Positions 57,668-64,000 of a stretch of 64,000 nucleotides of DNA are shown here, piece by piece. The stretch covers positions 1-64,000 of the forward strand of contig CALSUH010000002.1 in NCBI GenBank assembly GCA_943789485.1, in the 5' to 3' direction. How positions within the stretch are numbered: position 1 is the first letter of the stretch; every line of letters starts with the position of its first letter. The stretch is from an uncultured Pseudomonadales bacterium. Its GTDB lineage: Bacteria > Pseudomonadota > Gammaproteobacteria > Pseudomonadales > Pseudohongiellaceae. The position numbers and the translations under genes are program-made. The notes below the pieces were generated by a model, which was given only the letters and a program-made list of their open reading frames with translations, searched no databases and was not told the origin of the DNA.

Positions 57668-59878
57668 ATGAAAATCAGAAACCTGAAGTTTACTCTCTTT
57701 CTTGGAACTCCAATGCTAGGAATTTCTGGGGGTGCAGTTTTTGCTGAGGAAGAAGTCCACGCTGAAGATAGGCTTGAACAAATTGTAGTTACTGCGCCAT
57801 TCGAGCAGTCAGAAGCAGAAACAGCATTGCCAATCGGCATATTGTCTGGTGAGGCCCTACAAGAAAAAATTGGGAATAGCCTCGGCGATACATTAAAAAA
57901 CGAGATTGGAGTAAACAGCGCCTCCTTTGGTACAGGAGTAGGCCAGCCGATTATTCGTGGACAAACAGGTAATCGAGTAACGATTCTACAGAATGGTGTA
58001 GGTGTTACAGATGCTTCCAATTTGAGTCCAGACCACGCCAATAGTGTAGAAGCAAATCTTGCAGAAAGACTTGAAGTGGTGCGCGGCCCTTCGACTCTTC
58101 TATATGGGAGCGGTGCAATCGGTGGAGTAGTGAATGTTATCGACAACCGAGTTCCAGAAACGCTGGTAGACAGCCCTGAGTTTGTAATTCAGCAGTCTCG
58201 TAACTCGGTTAACAATGAGGATAAGGCGGTAATTAAACTTGATGCCTCTGCAGGTAATTTTGCTTTCCATCTGGATGCATTCCGACGTGACAGTGAGAAT
58301 GTTGATATTAGCGGCTTCGCCATTGATGAATTTGCAGTGGAGGAGTTGGAAGAATTGGCCGAAGCGCTTCACGAAGAAGAAGGTCATGATGAGGAAGAGC
58401 ACGACGAGGATGAGTTTGAAAATACGAGAGGCTTCATCGGAAATTCTGACTCGGAATCTGATGGTGCCACACTCGGCTTTTCCTGGGTTGGTAGCAATGG
58501 CTTTATCGGTTTTTCTGCTAACGAATTAAACAACAATTACGGTTTGCCTCCAGGTACCCACGGACATCATGAGGAGGAAGAGCATGATGAAGAAGAGGGT
58601 CACGATGAAGGTGAAGATGAACATGAAGAAGAAGCGCATGAAGACGTAGAGTTCGTCCGAATCGGCATGGAGAGCCGACGCTATGATATTCGCGGCGGCT
58701 TCGAATTTTCGGATAGCTGGATTGATTCTGTTAGAGGTTCGTTAGGCTTCACTGACTATGAGCATGGCGAAATAGAGTTCTTCGAAGCCGGAGGATCAGA
58801 GGTCGGTACTCTATTTTCCAACGAAGGGACAGAGGGGCGATTTACATTGTCTCACGTGCCTATTGGAGACTGGACTGGAGTTTGGGGATTCCAATTTTCA
58901 GACACAGAATTTAGTGCTATCGGCGAGGAAGCGTTTATTCCGCGATCAGATATTAGCTCGCGCGCTTTGTTTGGTGTGGAGCGTTACACGCAGGGCAATC
59001 TCACGGCGGAACTAGGTTTTCGTTTCGAGGACAGCGATGTGGATCCAAACGGTAGTTGCGGTTTCGATGGTAACGCGACAAGTTTGAGTGGCAGCGTTCT
59101 GTATGACGTTAGCTCAAACTCGAATGTACTTGTCGGTATGTCACGTTCTGAGCGTGCGCCCTCTGTTGAAGAACTTTTCTCAAATACCTCATCTGTAGCT
59201 TGCACACGTTTCGCAGACGATGAGGACCTTGTCTTGCACGCTGCAACCGGTCTCTTGGAAGTTGGTAACCCTAATTTGAGTGAGGAAACTTCTAATAATA
59301 TTGAGTTTGGTTACCGCCTGCACAGCGGCGCCATTACAGGAGAGTTTAGCGCCTACTACAATAAGATTGACGACTATATCTTTCTTAATCTTTCCGGTGA
59401 GGAACACGAAGAGCAGCCAATCGCTAGCTATCTCGCTAAAGACGCTACTTTCCGTGGAATAGAAGGGGAAGTTTCGTTCAGTTTGATGGAACGTGATAGC
59501 GGCTCTTTAGCGCTTAGCTTATTCGGAGACTTAGTAGATGCCGAGTTTGATTCTGGCGGCAACGTGCCGCGTATTCCCGCCGCTAAGGTCGGGGCTGAGT
59601 TGCGCTATTTCGGTTCCAACTGGAGTATGCATTTGCATGTCACTGATGTGCAGCGGCAGGATGAAGCCGGCGACCGCGAGCTAGGTACTGATGGTTACAC
59701 GCTTGTTTCAGTTTACGCCGATTATCACTGGTCTTATAACAATGACAGTGAGTTGAAGCTTTTCGTCCGTGGAGACAATCTGTTAGATGAAGAAGTTCGA
59801 AATCACGCTTCACTTCTTAAGAACTTTTCTCCTGAGCCTGGACGCGGTGTGACTATGGGTCTAAGGTTTGAGTATTAG
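57668..59878 (+). CDS. TonB-dependent receptor with His/Asp/Glu-rich loops (probable divalent metal receptor)
   Basis: Plug QIVVTAPFEQSEAETALPIGILSGEALQ, barrel end GVTMGLRFEY; loops HEEEGHDEEEHDEDEFE and HGHHEEEEHDEEEGHDEGEDEHEEEAHED. ATG 57668. Confidence 0.92.
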   Translation: MKIRNLKFTLFLGTPMLGISGGAVFAEEEVHAEDRLEQIVVTAPFEQSEAETALPIGILSGEALQEKIGNSLGDTLKNEIGVNSASFGTGVGQPIIRGQTGNRVTILQNGVGVTDASNLSPDHANSVEANLAERLEVVRGPSTLLYGSGAIGGVVNVIDNRVPETLVDSPEFVIQQSRNSVNNEDKAVIKLDASAGNFAFHLDAFRRDSENVDISGFAIDEFAVEELEELAEALHEEEGHDEEEHDEDEFENTRGFIGNSDSESDGATLGFSWVGSNGFIGFSANELNNNYGLPPGTHGHHEEEEHDEEEGHDEGEDEHEEEAHEDVEFVRIGMESRRYDIRGGFEFSDSWIDSVRGSLGFTDYEHGEIEFFEAGGSEVGTLFSNEGTEGRFTLSHVPIGDWTGVWGFQFSDTEFSAIGEEAFIPRSDISSRALFGVERYTQGNLTAELGFRFEDSDVDPNGSCGFDGNATSLSGSVLYDVSSNSNVLVGMSRSERAPSVEELFSNTSSVACTRFADDEDLVLHAATGLLEVGNPNLSEETSNNIEFGYRLHSGAITGEFSAYYNKIDDYIFLNLSGEEHEEQPIASYLAKDATFRGIEGEVSFSLMERDSGSLALSLFGDLVDAEFDSGGNVPRIPAAKVGAELRYFGSNWSMHLHVTDVQRQDEAGDRELGTDGYTLVSVYADYHWSYNNDSELKLFVRGDNLLDEEVRNHASLLKNFSPEPGRGVTMGLRFEY

Positions 59879-60024
59879 CCAGCTGACATTGTGAGCATTG
59901 ACCCTGTTGCCTGAAGGCTTCAGGGTCAGTGTATTCGTGTTCTATTGAGCTACGTAAAAATCATGACTACTAATTACAACAATTTTTAAGCAGGTGTTTT
60001 AGGGTAAAGAATTTCAGATATTCT

Positions 60025-60282
60025 TTGGCGCTATTCCTAACACTCGCATTAATTAGTGCGCAGACTCTTGTGCTGCAGCATGATCATGATGGCGATCTTT
60101 CTCATCATGTTGATTGTTCTATTTGTGTCAAGCAGGGCGGCGAGACAGACGCGCTAACTGTTGTTGTGGGCGTGCCTAATGTGCTTAGGCGCGCTGTATT
60201 GCTCGCGCCAGAACCAATACTGCTCCTCTCTGTAACTCCTCTTGTTATCCGTTCTCGCGGACCACCTCTCGTTATTTCCTAA
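60025..60282 (+). CDS. Small secreted His-Cys protein, related in layout to 57243-57554
   Basis: 85 aa; LVLQHDHDGDLSHHVDCSICVKQGGETDA; non-ATG start likely. Confidence 0.6.
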   Translation: MALFLTLALISAQTLVLQHDHDGDLSHHVDCSICVKQGGETDALTVVVGVPNVLRRAVLLAPEPILLLSVTPLVIRSRGPPLVIS

Positions 60283-60525
60283 TACCCTTATTTATCTTTG
60301 AACTGCTTGTGTCAGGCATCCTATTTGCCCGATATCTGTGCTGTCAAATATGTGTTTTCGTTTATTTCCTGACGGTGTAAACGAACCCGAATGGATTTTT
60401 TTAGCGAGAGAAATTATGAAGCGTAGTTTATCAAACGTACCTTTTTTGTGACGAAAAAGCTGTTGCCCACGAGAAATTTTTCAGGCAGTAAAAATTAAGG
60501 CAATCAAGTGAGAGGAGAGCTTTAG

Positions 60526-62767
60526 TTGCGATCGAACGATCTCAGAATATTGTATCTAGCCCTGGTAGTGCCAAGTTGAGTAATCGCCTTGCTCTTACTG
60601 TGTTCATGAGTATGCAGGCGCTAATCTACCCCATGGCCAATGCTCAGGAAGCAGCAGTTGGAGAGGAGATCGAATCAATTTTTGTATCCGGTAAGCGCCG
60701 AGCTTATCAAGGTAAATTTCAGTGAGCTTGAGAACCCAACAGCCGTCCAGTTGATTTGATGGTGAGCTCCTTCGTGATGTCGGTGCGTTGAAATCTCAAT
60801 GATGCATTGGATTTATCAGCCTCTGTTTCCCGTCAGAATAATTTTGGTGGGACTGTGGAATAGTTTTTTCCATTCGAGGGTTCTCTGGCGACATAAATCT
60901 GCCTAGTGGCTTTCTGGTAAATGGATTCAACGCAGGGCGAGGTTTCGGTGGCCCTCGGGATATTGTTGGCATTGAATCAGTCGAAATTCTCAAAGGACCC
61001 ACGCTCGGCATTGTTTGGTCGAGGGCGAGCCAGGCGGAAACAATTAATCTTACTACTAAGCGCCCACAGTTTCGAAGAGGAGGTGAATTTCGTGCGACTG
61101 CCGGTCGCTGGGATCAACTTCGCCTCGAAGGCGATGTACAAACCACTGTCGGCTCGAACGATCAAGTAGGTGTTCGCTTGGTTGGTTTTCTTTGAAGACT
61201 CCGAGAGCTTTCGCAAAACGGTAGAAACAGAGCATTTTGGGTTTTTATCCATCAGTCACCTGGGATGTTTCTTCCGATACGAGCATTACCTACGAGTTGG
61301 AAGTCACTCAACAAGAAATTCCCTTTGATCGAGGTGTTGCCTACTCTGAGGATTTTGGCTTTACTCCCCGGGAGACTTTTGTCGGTGAGCCCGGAGATGG
61401 GACCTATAGAGACGAATGTTCTTGGACATCAGCTTGAACTACAACATAATTTTTCAGAAAATTGGAGCTTGTTAGCTGGCCTAGGCTATCGAGATACTAC
61501 CTTTGAAGGCAATGCATCGGAGCCAAACTTCGGGGGGCGTCAGTCTTATTTTACCGATGGACAAACGCTGTCGCGCTTCTTCCGTTATAGAGATTTTGAA
61601 TCAGACTATCTGGTTCTGCGTGCTGAAGTCGCTGGTGAATTCGAAACGGGTTCAGTTCGCCACAGATTAATGTTTGGAGCGGATCACGATAATTTCGATA
61701 ATAGTCTCTTTATCCAACGCTTTCGCCCCGGCTTTTTTGGTGCGGGCGGAGACATTAGCCAGCTAGACCCAGCTGCATACCTATTCCTTGACGTATTTAA
61801 TCCTGTCTATGGTCAATTCCCACAACCGATACCGGGACCCAATACTGACCGTGTAGAAGAGTTAAGTGGAACGGGTGTTTACATTCAGGACCAAATTGAC
61901 ATCACGGACCGATTGCAAGTTCGTCTGGGTTTGCGCTGGGATGACTTCGAGCAAGATCTGACTAATCAGCGCGCTAATCCTGTGACTACAGTCACGACTT
62001 CGGACACACGTGTCTCCCCGCAATTTGGAGCAGTCTATTTGATCAATGAGGGATTTAGTTTATACGCCTCTTACGGTGAAGGCTTTCGTCAGCAAACCGG
62101 TTCAGACTTTAGAGGAAACCAATTTGATCCAAACCTCACAGAGTCTGCTGAATTCGGGTTTAAGTGGGATCTGCTGAACTCTCTTAATGGATTATCTGGC
62201 ACGGTTACTTTGGCGGCGTTTCAAGTTGACCAGAGCAATATCTTGGTTAACGACGACCGACCCGAAGCTGTGGCTGCCGGTTTTTTCTCCCAGTCCGCAG
62301 GAGAAGCTCAAAGCCGCGGCATTGAGTTTGATGTCAATATCGAAACTGCACGCGGCATAAGTCTCTGGTTCTCGTATGCCTATACCAATGCGGAATTCAC
62401 CACTAGCAATCCAGATGCCGATTTTGGTTCCCAAATTGATAAGGGTGACCCCCTGATAAATTCGCCGGATAACCAAGTGAATTTTCAGGCTAGCAAGGCT
62501 TTGGAATTGGGAGGCTTGCCGGTTCAATTGGGCGGAGGAGTGCTCTATACCGATGAGCGTCTTGGCTGGACAGCATTCGATTTTACTTTGCCTAGCTATA
62601 CGACAGTGCGGTTGTTTGGTCAGGTCGATCTCTCGAACGGCTTATCTCTGCGGGTTGATGTAGACAATGTATTCGATGAAGAATTCTACACTAACTCTTT
62701 TGCCGATGTCTGGGTAGAGCCTGGCGCACCGACTAGATGGCGACTTACCGCGTCGTACGATTTCTAA
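60526..62767 (+). pseudogene. TonB-dependent receptor with multiple frame disruptions
   Basis: Frames switch: ALTVFMSMQALIYPMANAQEAAVGEEIESIFVSGKRRAYQG; GFNAGRGFGGPRDIVGIESVEILKGP; intact C-terminal barrel frame 61265-62767 ending PTRWRLTASYDF. Confidence 0.8.
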
Positions 62768-62799
62768 AACTATTTGTAGTGATTGGGGAAAATCAACTA

Positions 62800-63522
62800 A
62801 TGACAAACTATGCACTCAAAGCTAGCGATCTCGAAGTTGTTCGGGGTGGTAAAACGGTGTTGTCTGGCATGTCCTTTGAAGTCAAGCAGGGCGAAGTCTT
62901 CGCCTTACTTGGTGGCAATGGTGCTGGTAAATCGACTACGTTACTTACCTTTATGGGTTTACTGCAACCTAAGGGAGGTGTTGCGCAAGTGTTAGGTAAG
63001 TCAGTTGCCGAACAGCCAGACGCAGTCCGAAATCAGATCGCCTACCTGCCTGAGAGTGCAGCGCTTTATGATCATTTAACAGCTTGGGAAAATTTAACGT
63101 ATTTTCTTTCTTTGAGCCAAGTTCAGCCTGCTTCAGAATCTTTGAGAGCTGCACTTGATGCGGTTAGCCTGCCCATTGAAAGCAGGGGGCGCCCTTTGAA
63201 ATCCTATTCGAAAGGGATGCGTCAGAAGGTGGCGATTGCACTGGCACTTCTTCGCGAAACTCCGGTGCTGCTTCTGGATGAGCCTACTTCGGGTCTCGAC
63301 CCCTCTGCGGTTGAGGATTTTCACGACATTATTGAACGACTTGCAAATAATGGTGTGACGGTTCTAATGGTCACGCACGATCTATATGGAGCATGTCAGG
63401 CGGCTCATCGCGTTGGAATACTACGTGCAGGCCAGTTGGTTGAAGTGTTTGAAGCAGACGCGGATGGAAATATCGAGATCAGTACAGTCCGCGATTTATT
63501 TTTACAGCAACGGGTGGCGTGA
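62800..63522 (+). CDS. ABC transporter ATP-binding protein
   Basis: 240 aa from ATG 62800; LLGGNGAGKSTT, YSKGMRQKVAIALAL, LLLDEPTSGLDP. Confidence 0.93.
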   Translation: MTNYALKASDLEVVRGGKTVLSGMSFEVKQGEVFALLGGNGAGKSTTLLTFMGLLQPKGGVAQVLGKSVAEQPDAVRNQIAYLPESAALYDHLTAWENLTYFLSLSQVQPASESLRAALDAVSLPIESRGRPLKSYSKGMRQKVAIALALLRETPVLLLDEPTSGLDPSAVEDFHDIIERLANNGVTVLMVTHDLYGACQAAHRVGILRAGQLVEVFEADADGNIEISTVRDLFLQQRVA

Positions 63523-64000
63523 TGGGTGCGATTATACTAATAGCAACTGATGAGCTGCGCTTTTGGCGAAGATCGAAAATCGCATGGACGGTCTTGGTGA
63601 CACTCCTGCTAGTCTCGACGTGTGCAGCGCTGGTGTCGAATGTAGAAGTCTCGCGCAGAGCCGAGGAAAGGTTGGCGCAGCAAGCAGAGGCCGATGCTAT
63701 ATTCCAGGCCCAGCCAGATCGCCACCCGCATCGCATGGTTCACTATGGCCACTATGTATACCGCGCGGCATCACCGTTGGCAGTGATCGATTCTGGGATT
63801 GATTCCATGGTTGGCACATCAATTTTCCTCGAAGGTCATCGGCAAAACAGTGCAACCTTTGCTGCGGCAAGAGAAACGGGCTTGCTGGCTCGGTTTGGCA
63901 GTTTCTCACCAGCCTTCGTCTTACAAGCATTGGCACCACTACTGCTCATAATTTGCGGGTTTGCTAGTGTGACGCGTGAGAAGGAAAACAAGACTCTCTA
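63522..64000 (+). CDS. ABC-2 type permease, partial (runs off right edge)
   Basis: ATG at 63522 overlaps previous TGA; MGAIILIATDELRFWRRSKIAWTVLVTLLLVSTCAALVS...; no stop before 64000. Not in ORF track. Confidence 0.8.
   Translation, partial: MGAIILIATDELRFWRRSKIAWTVLVTLLLVSTCAALVSNVEVSRRAEERLAQQAEADAIFQAQPDRHPHRMVHYGHYVYRAASPLAVIDSGIDSMVGTSIFLEGHRQNSATFAAARETGLLARFGSFSPAFVLQALAPLLLIICGFASVTREKENKTL

Noticed and set aside
58360-58650. GAAGAGCATGATGAAGAAG-type repeats as a DNA repeat element
   Set aside because: They encode His/Glu/Asp-rich extracellular loops of the TonB receptor; explained by the protein.

Overview
The window looks chromosomal and gammaproteobacterial in character (inferred from the ssrA/smpB/ratA/rnfH neighbourhood; no database was searched). 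Most of it (about 1-50 kb) is a mosaic of secreted enzymes: two PQQ dehydrogenases, two serine hydrolases, a CE15-like esterase, an amidohydrolase, an acetamidase, a PHB-depolymerase-like esterase, a YncE/MauG-type diheme protein and an FG-GAP protein. There is also a ribose-type ABC importer with ribokinase flanked by two exported ADP-ribosylglycohydrolase-family proteins, a HipBA toxin-antitoxin pair, an IS6-type insertion sequence plus a truncated relative, and several decayed genes. The right end carries tmRNA-smpB-NSS transporter-ratA-rnfH, a cory-CC-star-like protein with a GET3/ArsA-like ATPase, and a metal-uptake-like locus (His-rich TonB receptor, small His/Cys proteins, a decayed second receptor, an ABC exporter-like pair). 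Three observations stand out. (1) A family of about 105 bp palindromic GGGACAC...GTGTCCC elements, mostly within about 20 bp of stop codons, is surrounded by nested, edge-anchored partial copies (staircases). An unrelated GGGGTCAG...CTGGCCCC element shows the same architecture. (2) A 1.8 kb cassette carrying an ankyrin-repeat gene lies beside the tmRNA gene between apparently perfect 239 bp direct repeats that contain tmRNA 3'-end-like sequence and a terminator. (3) The exported ADP-ribosylglycohydrolase / ribose-uptake gene set. The ORF track omits the large CDS running off the left edge (1-2106, minus) and the permease running off the right edge. All calls come from reading the sequence and from memory of protein families.
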